Shown here piece by piece: positions 1 through 9,855 of a stretch of 64,000 nucleotides of DNA (its first letter is position 1; each line of letters begins with the position of its first letter). The stretch lies in assembly GCF_000614205.1 (NCBI RefSeq), contig NZ_BAKN01000003.1, forward strand, positions 1 through 64,000, written 5' to 3'. The notes under the pieces were generated by a model, which saw nothing but the letters and a program-made list of their open reading frames with translations, was not told the DNA's origin and made no database searches. A program made the translations under genes and the position numbers. The stretch is from Hoylesella saccharolytica JCM 17484. Lineage in GTDB: Bacteria; Bacteroidota; Bacteroidia; Bacteroidales; Bacteroidaceae.

Positions 1-1
1 C

Positions 2-58
2 GACGACGAAGACGAGGAGGAAACAAACCCCAACCCCTGGGACGAACCTCTGTTTTAG
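2..58 (+). CDS. C-terminal end of an unidentified protein
   Basis: An open frame runs from the window edge to a TAG at 56-58 and gives an 18-residue tail, DDEDEEETNPNPWDEPLF. The tail is strongly acidic and then Asn/Pro-rich, which looks like a real C-terminus more than chance sequence. Nothing can be said of its function. It ends about 70 bp before the 41-bp tandem array. Confidence 0.5.
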   Translation, partial: DDEDEEETNPNPWDEPLF

Positions 59-128
59 ATATTCTCTCACCCCCTCCGTCCCTGCAACATCCACGCGGGG
101 GCGGAGAAAAGGAGGGAGAAGCGAGTGA

Positions 129-395
129 CAGAATTTTGCACACGAAATTGCTTGCCGACAATCCGCTGAACAAATTTTGCACACAAAATTGCCCGTCGAC
201 AATCCGCTGAACAAATTTTGCACACAAAATTGCCCGCCGACAATCCGCTGAACAAATTTCGCACACAAAATTGCTTGCCGACAATCCGCTGAACAAATTT
301 TGCACACGAAATTGCTTGCCGACAACCCGCTGAACAAATTTCGTACACAAAATTGCTTGCCGACAACTCGCTGAACAAAAAACGCACACAAGACA
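129..395. repeat. 41-bp tandem repeat array with internal palindrome
   Basis: Six head-to-tail copies of a 41-bp unit occupy 129-169, 170-210, 211-251, 252-292, 293-333 and 334-374, with a decayed partial seventh copy from 375. Copies differ at only a few positions. Each holds a 7-bp inverted repeat, AATTTTG-CACA-CAAAATT, in its left half and a GC-richer right half (GCCGACAATCCGCTGA). Open frames crossing it on the minus strand simply translate the repeat and are not counted as genes. Confidence 0.93.
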
Positions 396-451
396 AGACC
401 TCTACATTGAAAATGAAACACTTATTTTATAATTAATTAAATAGTAATATC

Positions 452-1576
452 ATGGTAACTAAAAATCAATTACCAAAATTCGTTCGCATTCAGACCATTT
501 ATCTGGGTGCTCACAGCAATGCCACGCACACGTTGTTTCACAACAATCAGTACGACCTCGTGGCGAAGGTAGAACAAACCAAGCTCAACATCCCCGCCGA
601 TTTGCTGGCTTCGTGGAAAGCCAACATCGACCTCGAGGTGGAAATTAACAAACAGTCGATGATGTCGGCGCTGACGAAAGAATTAGAGGCGAAAGATGTC
701 GACCGCGACAGGGTGCTCTCACGGCTTTTCGGGCTGATTAAGGTTCACCGCCTCTCGTTTGTCGAGGCAGAAAGCAAGCCCGCCGAAAGGCTGTATGCCG
801 CGCTGAAACCCTATTTGGGCATTCAGAAAGAGGTGTTCGGCGATGAAACCATTCACATCGTGGGACTGCTCAAAGATACCGAGCGCTTCACGGCAGAGGT
901 AACGGCGCTGGGACTGGCTGGGCTTTTGACGCAACTGAAAACGCTGAACGAGGAGTACCGGAAACTTGACGCACAACGCCGCTCAGATTCTGTTGCTTCG
1001 AAGTTGCCCAATGCCCGCAGCGTTCGCCGACAAACGGATGCCGATTTCGAGGTGATTTGCCAATGTATTCAGGCTTCGTACATGCTGGCGGCAACGAAAG
1101 AAGACAAGGCGCTGATTCTGACACTTGTTAACGAAATGAATCGCGTTGCTTCCGACCTCAAAGCCTCGCACAACGCCAGCGTGGCGCAAAGAGGTACGAA
1201 AGACAAAAAGAAACCGGGCGGAAGCGACGGTGGCGGAAAAACTCCGGGTGGCGATAAGGGTTCGGACGGAAAGGGCCCGAATGGCGGAAAAACTCCCGAC
1301 GACGGCAAAGGCGGTAAGGGAAACAACGACGGTAAGGGAAAAGGCGGCAAGAAGGGTGGCGACGACGGAAACGTCAGTCCTGAAAAGGCGCTCATCACTC
1401 CGCTGCTTCCGGCACTGGAAACCGAACTGAATCTTGCCCACGATTGTCTGGCTTACGGCGGCGTAACCGACCAGCAAGACGGCGTTACCATCTATCTAGT
1501 TGTAAACAAACGCACGCAAGAGGAGATGTACGTCAAAGTTGAGGGCGGAAAGCTTGTGGTGGTGGAGAAGAAATGA
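452..1576 (+). CDS. hypothetical protein with Lys/Gly/Asp low-complexity segment (DUF6261-like?)
   Basis: A 374-residue soluble protein with no signal peptide or membrane segment. Residues 1-240 look helical and rich in charged residues. Residues about 247-306 are a low-complexity linker of Gly, Lys and Asp (GGDKGSDGKGPNGGK is typical). Residues 310-374 form a short globular tail ending in VVVEKK. The layout recalls the Bacteroidales DUF6261 hypothetical proteins, but I cannot confirm this by alignment. Codon use is GC-richer than in the neighbouring spacer. It stands alone between a tandem array and a candidate terminator at 1704. No function is proposed. Confidence 0.75.
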   Translation: MVTKNQLPKFVRIQTIYLGAHSNATHTLFHNNQYDLVAKVEQTKLNIPADLLASWKANIDLEVEINKQSMMSALTKELEAKDVDRDRVLSRLFGLIKVHRLSFVEAESKPAERLYAALKPYLGIQKEVFGDETIHIVGLLKDTERFTAEVTALGLAGLLTQLKTLNEEYRKLDAQRRSDSVASKLPNARSVRRQTDADFEVICQCIQASYMLAATKEDKALILTLVNEMNRVASDLKASHNASVAQRGTKDKKKPGGSDGGGKTPGGDKGSDGKGPNGGKTPDDGKGGKGNNDGKGKGGKKGGDDGNVSPEKALITPLLPALETELNLAHDCLAYGGVTDQQDGVTIYLVVNKRTQEEMYVKVEGGKLVVVEKK

Positions 1577-2274
1577 TGAATGATGAAGGATTAGGGATTA
1601 GGGATTAGGGTTTAATTGTCCATTAGCTATTAGCTTTCATCCTTATTCCTTATTCCTTCATCTTTCATCCCTTAATTTTAATCTCTAAATACAACGAATT
1701 ATAAAAGATGGACGCACAACATTAGTGCGCCCATCTTTGTTTTGTTATACAATGCCCCAAAAAAGGTGAAAAGGTGAAAGGGTGAAAAGTGGAAAGGTGA
1801 AAGGGAGGGGCTTAACTAAGCATATATACGTCAGTTCGGTATAAGTAATCCCCTCTCTTGCTTCCCTTTGCAAGGGGAGAGGTGTGCTGCATAACCACTC
1901 GAAAGCTTATACCAAGGGAGAACTCAATAGTTGTAAAGGAGAAACTCAACATGTTCCAATAAAGGGAATAGGTGTACTACATTACTTACGTTTTGCTCTT
2001 TATATGGTGCCTGCATCTTTTCAACCTTTCACCTTTTCAATCTTTCACCTTTATTCCGGAGGAGGTTAGGGGGATGTACCTGTGAGCAAATAGCGTGAAA
2101 AAGACTAAAAAGCGATTCGGAAATAAATCAATATGCGCTATGGGCATTATTTTTTATCCCAAACTGGCGTAAATATTGACAGAATTACGCAGCCGAGTGT
2201 GTTGAAAGGTATAAACAAATTAATTTTCTCTCGACAATTCGGTCAACACAGCACATTCGTAATATTTAAAACAA
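1577..2274. other. gene-free spacer with degenerate simple repeats
   Basis: About 700 bp between the 374-residue protein and nifJ with no convincing gene. It holds a short GGATTAG repeat (1586-1611), a purine tract of GGTGAAA-like units (about 1760-1806) with its pyrimidine complement at about 2017-2052, and an imperfect GC-rich hairpin near 1850-1883. A 60-codon open frame at 2133-2315 runs into the nifJ terminator and has no start signals. Confidence 0.6.
1704..1745 (+). terminator. candidate intrinsic terminator
   Basis: AAAGATGG (1704-1711) pairs with CCATCTTT (1731-1738) and CGCAC (1713-1717) with GTGCG (1725-1729), around loop AACATTA with one mismatch. The sequence GTTTTGTT follows. 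It lies 128 bp after the stop of the preceding plus-strand gene. Confidence 0.6.
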
Positions 2275-2309
2275 ATAGGGGAATGCAACCTTGTGGCGCA
2301 TTCCCCTAT
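2263..2309 (-). terminator. terminator of nifJ
   Basis: A perfect stem, TAGGGGAATGC (2276-2286) with GCATTCCCCTA (2298-2308), has an 11-nt loop. Read on the minus strand it is followed by a T-rich tract (TTTGTTTT). It starts about 30 bp beyond the nifJ stop codon. Confidence 0.8.
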
Positions 2310-2338
2310 ACTTAATACGTAGGAAATGATAATAGCAT

Positions 2339-5300
2339 TTAAGCTTCGGCAACAGCCTCTTCCTCTTTGCTCCAATCTTCTTTCGACTTGCGCACATAGC
2401 TCATGTAACGAAGTTTGGCCATCTCTTCGGCAGCCTTGAACAATTCTTCGGCTTCTTCGGGATAAGCTTTCTTCACAGAGAGATAACGAACCTCGCCCAG
2501 TAGGAAGTCGTGGAACTTGCTCCAGTCTGGTTCCTTAGAGTCGAGCGTGAAGGGGTTCTTTCCCTCATCTGCCAACAGCGGATTGTATCTCCACAAGTGC
2601 CAGTAGCCTGCAGCAACAGCGTTAGCTTCTTCGGCCTGACTCTTACCCATACCTGCCTTCAAGCCATGGTTGATACATGGTGCGTAGGCGATGATAAGCG
2701 ATGGTCCAGGATAAGCTTCGGCTTCGCGAATAGCTTTGAAGGTCTGTGCCTGGTCAGCTCCCATGGCAATCTGTGCAACGTAGACGTAACCATAAGTGGT
2801 AGCCATTAATCCAAGGTCTTTTTTCCGGATTCGCTTACCTTGTGCGGCAAACTGTGCAATAGCACCCAATGGAGTAGACTTAGAACTTTGACCACCGGTG
2901 TTAGAATAAACTTCAGTGTCGAGTACTAGAATATTGACATCTTCGCCAGAAGCTATCACGTGGTCAAGACCGCCGTAACCGATGTCGTAAGAAGCACCGT
3001 CGCCACCGATAATCCATTGCGAACGCTTAACGAGATAGTGGTCGAGCGTTTTCAGTTCGGCACAAGTTTCGCAACCTTTGGCAGCACCAGCTCGATGAAG
3101 GGTTTGAGTTTTGCACTCGATTCCTTCGATGCGTCGGCGTCGTCTTTGGTGTTGAGCCATTCGTTGGCAGCTCCTTAAAGTCGGCAGGCACCTTATCATT
3201 GACCAAGAGGTCGGAAAGCAGCATCGTAATGCGCTCGCGCATCTTCTTATTACCCAGTGCCATACCCATACCAAACTCGCAGAAGTCTTCGAACAGCGAG
3301 TTGTCGAAGGCAGGACCTTGACCGGCCTCGTTGGTGGTATAAGGCGTTGAGGGAATAGAAGCTGAGTAGATAGAAGAACATCCTGTAGCGTTGGCAATCA
3401 TTTCACGGTCGCCATAGAGTTGTGAAATAAGTTTCACGTAAGGTGTTTCACCACAACCTGCACAGGCACCAGAGAACTCGAAGAGAGGTTTAGCAAATTG
3501 CGAGTTCTTCACATTGCTGTTAATATCTACCAGATGTTGCTTGCTTTTAACGTTCTTAGCAAGGTAGTTCCAGTTGGAAATCTGCTGTTCGTCGTGCGTG
3601 AAGGGCACCATTGCCAATGCCTTTCCGTTCTTGTTGCCTGGACAAACGTCGGCACAGTTGCCGCAACCAACACAATCGAGCACGCTCACCTGAATGCGGA
3701 AGTTCATGCCAGCCATTGGCTTGGGAACTTTCATTTCGAGTGTGGCATCCTCAAAGCCCTTCATCTCTTCCTCGTCGAGAACGAAGGGCCGGATACAAGC
3801 GTGAGGACAAACGTAGGCACACTTGTTACATTGAATACAGTTCTCGGCTGTCCATTCGGGGTTGAAGGCTTCAACGCCGCGCTTTTCAAAGGCCGAAGAA
3901 CCGTTAGACATTGTACCGTCTACCATGTCGTAGCGTACAAAGTCGGATACTTTGAGCAAGTCGCCCGACTGTCCGTTGATAGGACGAACAATCTCTTTGA
4001 TATATGCAGGAACGTCGTTTTCGGGATCAACGGCATCGTCTGAAAGTTGTACCCAAGCCGGGTCAACTGCAAGTGTATTGTATTCGCCACCACGATCTAC
4101 GGCTGCATAGTTCTTGTCTACTACATCCTGACCTTTGTTACCATACGATTTAACGATGAATTTTTTCATCTGATCAATGGCAAGATCTACAGGAATAACT
4201 TCCGTAATGCGGAAGAAAGCGCTCTGAAGAATCGTGTTGGTACGGTTTCCTAAACCTATCTCTTGTGCAATCTTGGTTGCATTGATATAATAAACGGTGA
4301 TATTATTCTCTGCGAAATAACGTTTGATGCGATTGGGAATAAATTTCACCAACTCGTCGCCCTCGAAGATAGTGTTCAGTAGGAACGTACCATTTTTTTG
4401 TAGACCGCGAATTACATCGTACATATTTAAGTAAGCCTGAACATGGCAAGCCACGAAGTTAGGTGTATTTACCTGATATGTTGAATGAATGGGGGAATTG
4501 CCAAAGCGCAGGTGCGAGCATGTAAAACCGCCTGACTTCTTTGAGTCGTATGAGAAATAAGCCTGGCAATGCTTGTCGGTATTATCGCCAATAATTTTCA
4601 CGGAGTTCTTATTAGCACCTACCGTACCATCGGCACCCAGTCCGTAGAACTTAGCTTCGAAGATACCATCGGCTCCCATTGGAATTTCGGGAACAGCAGG
4701 AAGAGAAGTAAACGTTACATCGTCTACAATACCTACGGTAAAATGATTTTTAGGCTCGGGCAGTTCCAAGTTGTTAAATACGGAAAGAATCTTTGCCGGA
4801 GTAGTATCCGAAGAGCCTAATCCATAACGCCCACCGACGATAAGTGGTTTGTTTTCAACATCGTAGAAAGCGCTCTTTACGTCAAGATACAATGGTTCTC
4901 CTTCTGCACCGGGTTCTTTTGTACGATCAAGCACAGCAATACGCTTTACTGTCTTGGGCACAGCTGCGAGCAAATGCTTTACGGAGAATGGACGATAGAG
5001 GTGTACAGATATCATACCAACCTTCTTACCTTGTTTCATCTGATAGTCAATAGCTTCGCGAGCAGCCTCCGTAGCCGAACCCATCAGGATGATAATATTC
5101 TCTGCATCTTCTGCACCGTAGTAAGAGAAGAGATGATACTCACGACCGGTAATCTCAGAAATCTTAACCAAATACTCTTCTACAACTTCGGGAATATTAT
5201 CGTAATACTGATTACAAGCTTCACGATGTGTAAAAAATGTTTCAGGATTCTCTGCCGTACCACGCGTAACAGGACGCTCCGGAGAGAGTGCACGGTCGCG

Positions 5301-5916
5301 GAAACGCTTGATGTCTTCAGGATTAACGAGTTTTGCGATTTCCTCCTGATCAATCATCTCGATCTTTTGATACTCATGAGAAGTACGGAAACCATCGAAA
5401 AAGTTGACAAAAGGAATGCTGGTACGCAGTGTTGCCAAGTGAGGAACAGCCGTGAGGTCCATCACCTCTTGTACCGAACCTGAACAGAACATGGCAAAAC
5501 CGGTCTGTCGGCAAGCCATAACGTCAGAGTGATCTCCGAAGATACACAGTGCATGCGATGCGATAGCACGAGCTGAAACATCAAATACGCAGGGTAACAT
5601 CTCACCAGCTATTTTGTACATATTGGGAATCATCAGCAGCAAACCCTGCGAAGCAGTGAACGTCGTTGTTAATGCGCCCGCCTGTAGTGAACCGTGCATA
5701 GCGCCTGCAGCACCGCCTTCTGACTGCATCTCTTGAACCATAACCGTCTGCCCAAAAAGGTTTTTGCGACCTTTGGCTGCCCAAGTGTCAACGTGTTCTG
5801 CCATAGGCGATGACGGGGTGATGGGATAAATAGCTGCTACTTCAGAGAACATATAGCTCACATGAGCAGCGGCTTCGTTACCATCACAAGTGATAAACTT
5901 TTTTTTCTTTAGCCAT
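2339..5916 (-). CDS. nifJ: pyruvate:ferredoxin (flavodoxin) oxidoreductase, frame interrupted three times
   Basis: Homodimeric cytoplasmic enzyme that oxidises pyruvate with CoA to acetyl-CoA, CO2 and reduced ferredoxin, central to anaerobic energy metabolism. Visible parts: the N-terminal pyrimidine-binding domain (YPITPSSPMAEHVD), two 4Fe-4S clusters near residues 692 (CIQCNKCAYVCP) and 747 (CVGCGNCADVCP), the thiamine-PP domain (CAGCGE, GGDGASYDIGYGGLDH), and the usual C-terminus. The start at 5916 gives MAKEKK, as in relatives, but needs one A fewer in an A8 run at 5899-5906. Near 3172 and 3080 one G and one A must be restored to join the C-terminal third. Corrected length is about 1192 residues, normal for NifJ. 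The breaks are probably sequence errors. Confidence 0.93.
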
Positions 5917-5973
5917 TTTCTAGAATAAAATATTAATTAATGTATTTGTATTTGATTTGTAAATATAAACTGC

Positions 5974-7161
5974 TTAATATAAAAAGCCTAACAACCATAA
6001 CGGCACTTTATTTTCTTTTCCTACCTCTGTGTTGTATCGAACATATATGGTATCGGTATTATATCTCATCTTGTTCGGGCCTTTTGCATCACAGACACGA
6101 AACTTCTTGTTCGTGTCAACAAAGTAATATTGGTCTTTATTGCCCTGGCTCACCACGTGATCTTTCCACAATGAGTTAACAAAGAAAGTCTCCATCAGCA
6201 TCTGTTCATCTGCTACAATTGGGTAAATAGCATACATCAGATTAGAGTTGTGCATCATTATCCGTGAGGGCTTTTTGGGAAAATCCTCGCCCACTGGGTA
6301 CAGCATATTTATCAGTCTTGCGTCAGCCAGGTATTTAATATAGTTCATTACCGTTGCTCGGCTGGTCTCAATATCTTGTGCCAGCTGACTGATATTAGGC
6401 GCTTTCGACCCATTAAGTGAGAGCAGGTAAAATAGCTTCTTAATTTTGGTGAGATATTTTAAATCAATTTGTTTGATTAGCAGAATGTCTACCTCCGTCA
6501 TCATATTCATCGTCTTAAGCAGATTTTCAGAGAAATTACGCTGTTCTAAAAAGAAAGGGTAAAACCCATGATGAATGTAATCATGAAAATGGTTGAGTGG
6601 ACGCACTGTCGGCAGTATATCCTTAATAATGTGTTCGTGATTATTCAGTATTTCATTTAGTGTGTATGCCTTAAAATCAGTGCCGATAAGAAGGTTCAGA
6701 TATTCTCTAAATGAAAAGCCCCGTAAATTATAACTTTTCACAATACCATTAAGCTCAGGGTTTTCATCTTTCAATCGCATCACGCTCGAGCCTGTAAAAA
6801 CGATCTTTAATTCGGGGTATCGGTCATAACATTTGCGTAATTCTGCACTCCAATCAGGTTGTTTAAATACCTGATCTATCAATAAAACCTTACCTCCATG
6901 TTGTACAAAATCACCTGCAAAATCTGCTATTCCTCTGCCTTGAAAATAGAAATTATTCATATTTATATAGAGGCATTTCCTGTCTGTAGCACCAAATTTC
7001 TCCTTTGCATACTGCAAAAGAAAAGTTGTTTTGCCTACGCCTCGCGTTCCCTTGATGCCAATCATACGGTTGTTCCAATCGATTTCATCCATTAATGTAC
7101 GACGCAAAGTGGCACTTGTATGCTCAACAAGATAGGTGTGAGTGCGAAAGAAAGCCTCCAT
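5974..7161 (-). CDS. AAA-type ATPase (archaeal-ATPase/DUF4143-like family)
   Basis: A 395-residue cytoplasmic P-loop protein. The Walker A motif GTRGVGKTT lies at about residues 37-45, a Walker B-like strand KVLLIDQV follows near residue 90, and a sensor-like VFTGSS lies near residue 122. After the ATPase core a winged-helix-like segment (SQLAQDIETSRATVMNYIKYL) is visible, then a C-terminal nuclease-like DUF4143 region. Such stand-alone ATPases are common in Bacteroidales, often as multicopy accessory genes, and their role is unknown. It stands alone and has its own promoter at 7198-7228. Confidence 0.85.
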   Translation of the reverse strand: MEAFFRTHTYLVEHTSATLRRTLMDEIDWNNRMIGIKGTRGVGKTTFLLQYAKEKFGATDRKCLYINMNNFYFQGRGIADFAGDFVQHGGKVLLIDQVFKQPDWSAELRKCYDRYPELKIVFTGSSVMRLKDENPELNGIVKSYNLRGFSFREYLNLLIGTDFKAYTLNEILNNHEHIIKDILPTVRPLNHFHDYIHHGFYPFFLEQRNFSENLLKTMNMMTEVDILLIKQIDLKYLTKIKKLFYLLSLNGSKAPNISQLAQDIETSRATVMNYIKYLADARLINMLYPVGEDFPKKPSRIMMHNSNLMYAIYPIVADEQMLMETFFVNSLWKDHVVSQGNKDQYYFVDTNKKFRVCDAKGPNKMRYNTDTIYVRYNTEVGKENKVPLWLLGFLY

Positions 7162-7197
7162 ATAACAAAACTCCTAAAGTTGCTTAAAAATACTATG

Positions 7198-7228
7198 CAA
7201 AGATAATACTTATTCTTTAATTTGCAAA
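7198..7228 (-). promoter_or_regulatory. Bacteroidetes-type promoter of the AAA ATPase gene
   Basis: On the minus strand TATCTTTG (complement at 7198-7205) fits the -7 consensus TAnnTTTG, and TTTG (7225-7228) lies exactly 19 nt upstream as the -33 box. The start codon at 7161 is about 37 nt downstream. Confidence 0.75.
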
Positions 7229-7313
7229 CTCTAGATTGCAAAATATCCAAGTCTACCTCTTAGTAATATAATAAGGTGTATTTGCTTACTTGGAAATCTA
7301 TTGGACAGCTTGC

Positions 7314-9632
7314 TTAATTGAAGAAATTCCAACTTAAACCAAAGTAGATCACACGTTCATTGGTAGGGTAGTGAGGGGTAAGAAAATAGTTCTTACTACC
7401 CATGCCTTCATTGATATGGCTAGCCATAACAAAAAAACGCGTATTCTTAAGGTTGAAATTGGCATAGAGGTTTATGATAGGATAATTACCGATTTTCACT
7501 TTTTCATTACCAGATTGTACCGTAAACTGACCTAGTGCAGGACTGTAATCGGGTGCCTCATACTCGGTAAAATACCGCATATCTGCACCAAAATCGCATT
7601 TTAGAACTCGTGCAATCTTAAAGCGAAAATAAAGATTAGTATAAATATTCAGGTCGGGTACAGGCAAAGCACTGTTTCTACTCGACTTTTGGTATGTAAT
7701 GACGTTTTCCCAATTCAGAGGACCGAATGTGAAATCCTGCTTTAGTTCGGCTGTAATCAGATTGATTGGTGTTCTGCTTTGTTCAACCGATACTGTATTG
7801 GCAGAACGAGTATAGTCAGAATTGACAGTGTAACTCTGTGTAAAATACGTGTGGTTACTTATTTCGTCTACTCCTACTCGCAGGGTCGTGCGTGTTTTCT
7901 TGTAGTTCAATATACCTTGTATGCGAGTATGAATAATCTTTGACAGCCCGTCGTTATCCCACCAAAAATGGCGCGAATGATAATGTCTGTAATAGAAGGT
8001 AGGGTTAAGATGATAGAAGAAAGCATTAGCTGCAAGCGTCATTGTGTCGCCGAAAAGTGCGAAATTAACATCTGCTGTAGCATCAATTTTGAATTGTCCA
8101 AAATCTTCTCCTATAAGCCATGTTTCTGCCGTAGCACCATAATGGAAAGCCTTACCTTGCGTTTTGCTCAATTGCGCCCCAATACTGAGATTGTGTTCGT
8201 TATAGCTTATCTGCCTCGCTAAGGTGTCGGGAAGGGTAAAATGGCGCAAATCGCTTGTTGCAAAAAGCTTTAAACTTGATTTTACCCACTTATTAAATCC
8301 CTCTAATAAGGCAAGGCTGATCGTATTTTTTAGATTGTAATGAGTGGTCTTGTCAAAAATAGAATCACCTGTAAGTTCACCTGCGTTGTAATAACTGTTG
8401 AGATAATAATTAGTGGGAGTTTGATAGGCATGATATACACGCTTATAATCATCAAACTGAACAGTATGTATAAAACTAGTTACAGGAACATATTCGTTTT
8501 TAAGCCAAGTGGTATCTTCCTGCGTTTTCTTATTGGCTGCCAGCAAACTATCTGCTGCTGCTTTTCCAACAACGGCTATTCGTTTGCCGGTCTTTATGCT
8601 GTCTGTAGGCTCTGCACCAACAATCTTCGCATCATCTGGCCTTCCTGCAAATGTTCGCTCTATTGGTTTTTCCCGTGTTGATTCAGTGGTTTGTTCGCTA
8701 TCTTCCTTTTCTGCCTTCTCACGAGCTTTTCGTTTTTCTTGTTCTTTTTTCGCTTCAATAGCAAATTTACGTGCTTTTATCTCTTCTTCCGTCATTGGTA
8801 TTTTTCGGTTAAAACCAATATTGTATCGGTGTGAAAAGAAAATATGTTGATTATCATTGCGATTCCAGTTCTTTGATAAAACGGTAGGAATTTCAGATGT
8901 GGCAAACGATTCGTTAAAGATTTCAGGGTGTTTGATATAATTATCGTTAGTAATACCCCCATTTTCGCTTGCTTTCTGATGATTGGTAGAAGCCAACAGG
9001 TGAGCTTGATAACGGTCTCCGAGGTAAGAGCCATACATCGTGTAATTAAAAAGGGCTGTGCTTTGATTCTGATAATAGCCTCTTCCGTAGTTATAATCAA
9101 AATGAAATCCTACGCCTATTCGTTTACCTGCATTCACTCCAAACTTAGCTGTAAAGTGATCTTCTCCATTAGTACGGTTACCACAAGTACTGTATGTAAG
9201 GTTTGTAATAGGAGAAAGTGTATTGGTAAAAAGGAAACGATCGACAGGCGTAATAAAGAAGTCGTAGAGTAGGGTGAAGATGAACTGTCCGCCCATCGGC
9301 CTATCTATAAACATACGTGTAATACGGGGCGACCCTAAATTTCCCAATGTATTATACTCTCCTCTTAACCCTGTTGTGAAGATACTGTTCATAAACATGT
9401 GGGAAATAGTATCGGGAGTAGCGGGTGTTCTGTCGCCAAAACGCGTGTCGACAGTCCAGACTTTCAGGCCTTTTGGTACTTCTTTATTTGAGCCCAACGA
9501 ATCGGCTCCGTTGCCACGTTCGCCTACTCTGCCTATGTTTCCATCTTCGTCTATCTGGTTCCATTCGTTTTGCGCTATGGCATTTGTAGCCGAAAGGGTC
9601 CAAAAAATAAACAAAACAGCTAATTTATTCAT
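7314..9632 (-). CDS. putative outer-membrane porin (Porin_10-like beta-barrel)
   Basis: Start chosen at 9632 (MNKLAVLFIFW) because it sits in a TAATG overlap with the stop of the upstream gene and opens a clear signal peptide cleaved after NAIAQ. Of the 772 residues, about 30-110 contain the conserved N-terminal box (LKVWTVDTRFG), residues 280-370 are a charged Lys/Glu-rich insert, and the rest is alternating aromatic beta-strands ending in FGLSWNFFN, a typical C-terminal aromatic strand for BAM recognition. It matches the Bacteroidales 'putative porin' family (PF14121-like). The substrate is unknown. It is the last gene of a three-gene operon with the 72-residue membrane protein and the DUF4468 protein. 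Confidence 0.85.
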   Translation of the reverse strand: MNKLAVLFIFWTLSATNAIAQNEWNQIDEDGNIGRVGERGNGADSLGSNKEVPKGLKVWTVDTRFGDRTPATPDTISHMFMNSIFTTGLRGEYNTLGNLGSPRITRMFIDRPMGGQFIFTLLYDFFITPVDRFLFTNTLSPITNLTYSTCGNRTNGEDHFTAKFGVNAGKRIGVGFHFDYNYGRGYYQNQSTALFNYTMYGSYLGDRYQAHLLASTNHQKASENGGITNDNYIKHPEIFNESFATSEIPTVLSKNWNRNDNQHIFFSHRYNIGFNRKIPMTEEEIKARKFAIEAKKEQEKRKAREKAEKEDSEQTTESTREKPIERTFAGRPDDAKIVGAEPTDSIKTGKRIAVVGKAAADSLLAANKKTQEDTTWLKNEYVPVTSFIHTVQFDDYKRVYHAYQTPTNYYLNSYYNAGELTGDSIFDKTTHYNLKNTISLALLEGFNKWVKSSLKLFATSDLRHFTLPDTLARQISYNEHNLSIGAQLSKTQGKAFHYGATAETWLIGEDFGQFKIDATADVNFALFGDTMTLAANAFFYHLNPTFYYRHYHSRHFWWDNDGLSKIIHTRIQGILNYKKTRTTLRVGVDEISNHTYFTQSYTVNSDYTRSANTVSVEQSRTPINLITAELKQDFTFGPLNWENVITYQKSSRNSALPVPDLNIYTNLYFRFKIARVLKCDFGADMRYFTEYEAPDYSPALGQFTVQSGNEKVKIGNYPIINLYANFNLKNTRFFVMASHINEGMGSKNYFLTPHYPTNERVIYFGLSWNFFN

Positions 9633-9850
9633 TAACGGATAAAGCGTAATATACATTCAACAACTTTAAAAGCCATCGCTGTAAGAATTACAATTGTGCC
9701 TGTTGTTTGGTGAATAAAAAAATAAAAAATGAGCCCAATAACAGCTCCGAGCATAAAAATAATATTGAGTATATTGCGAATACCCAAGAAACGATCAGGT
9801 TCTTTATCGTAATTATAAAGTTTTTTATTTGCTCGAAATCTAGTTTCCAT
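9632..9850 (-). CDS. small two-helix inner-membrane protein
   Basis: A 72-residue protein with a charged N-terminus (METRFRANKKLYNYDKEPDRF) and two hydrophobic stretches at about residues 25-45 and 50-66 joined by a short HQTTG turn. It is not a family I can name. Its stop overlaps the ATG of the porin gene by one base (TAATG), so the two are probably translationally coupled. The DUF4468 gene ends 5 bp upstream. A role in assembly or support of the porin is only a guess from position. Confidence 0.75.
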   Translation of the reverse strand: METRFRANKKLYNYDKEPDRFLGIRNILNIIFMLGAVIGLIFYFFIHQTTGTIVILTAMAFKVVECILRFIR

Positions 9851-9855
9851 ACTTC

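Noticed and set aside
67..396. 109-codon open frame on the minus strand
   Set aside because: It is a translation of the 41-bp tandem repeats (41 is not a multiple of 3, so the frame cycles) with no start signals or family.
3027..3397. Programmed ribosomal frameshift in nifJ
   Set aside because: Two separate missing bases about 90 bp apart at non-slippery GG and AAA words are needed, and other genes show the same kind of loss, so sequence error is simpler.
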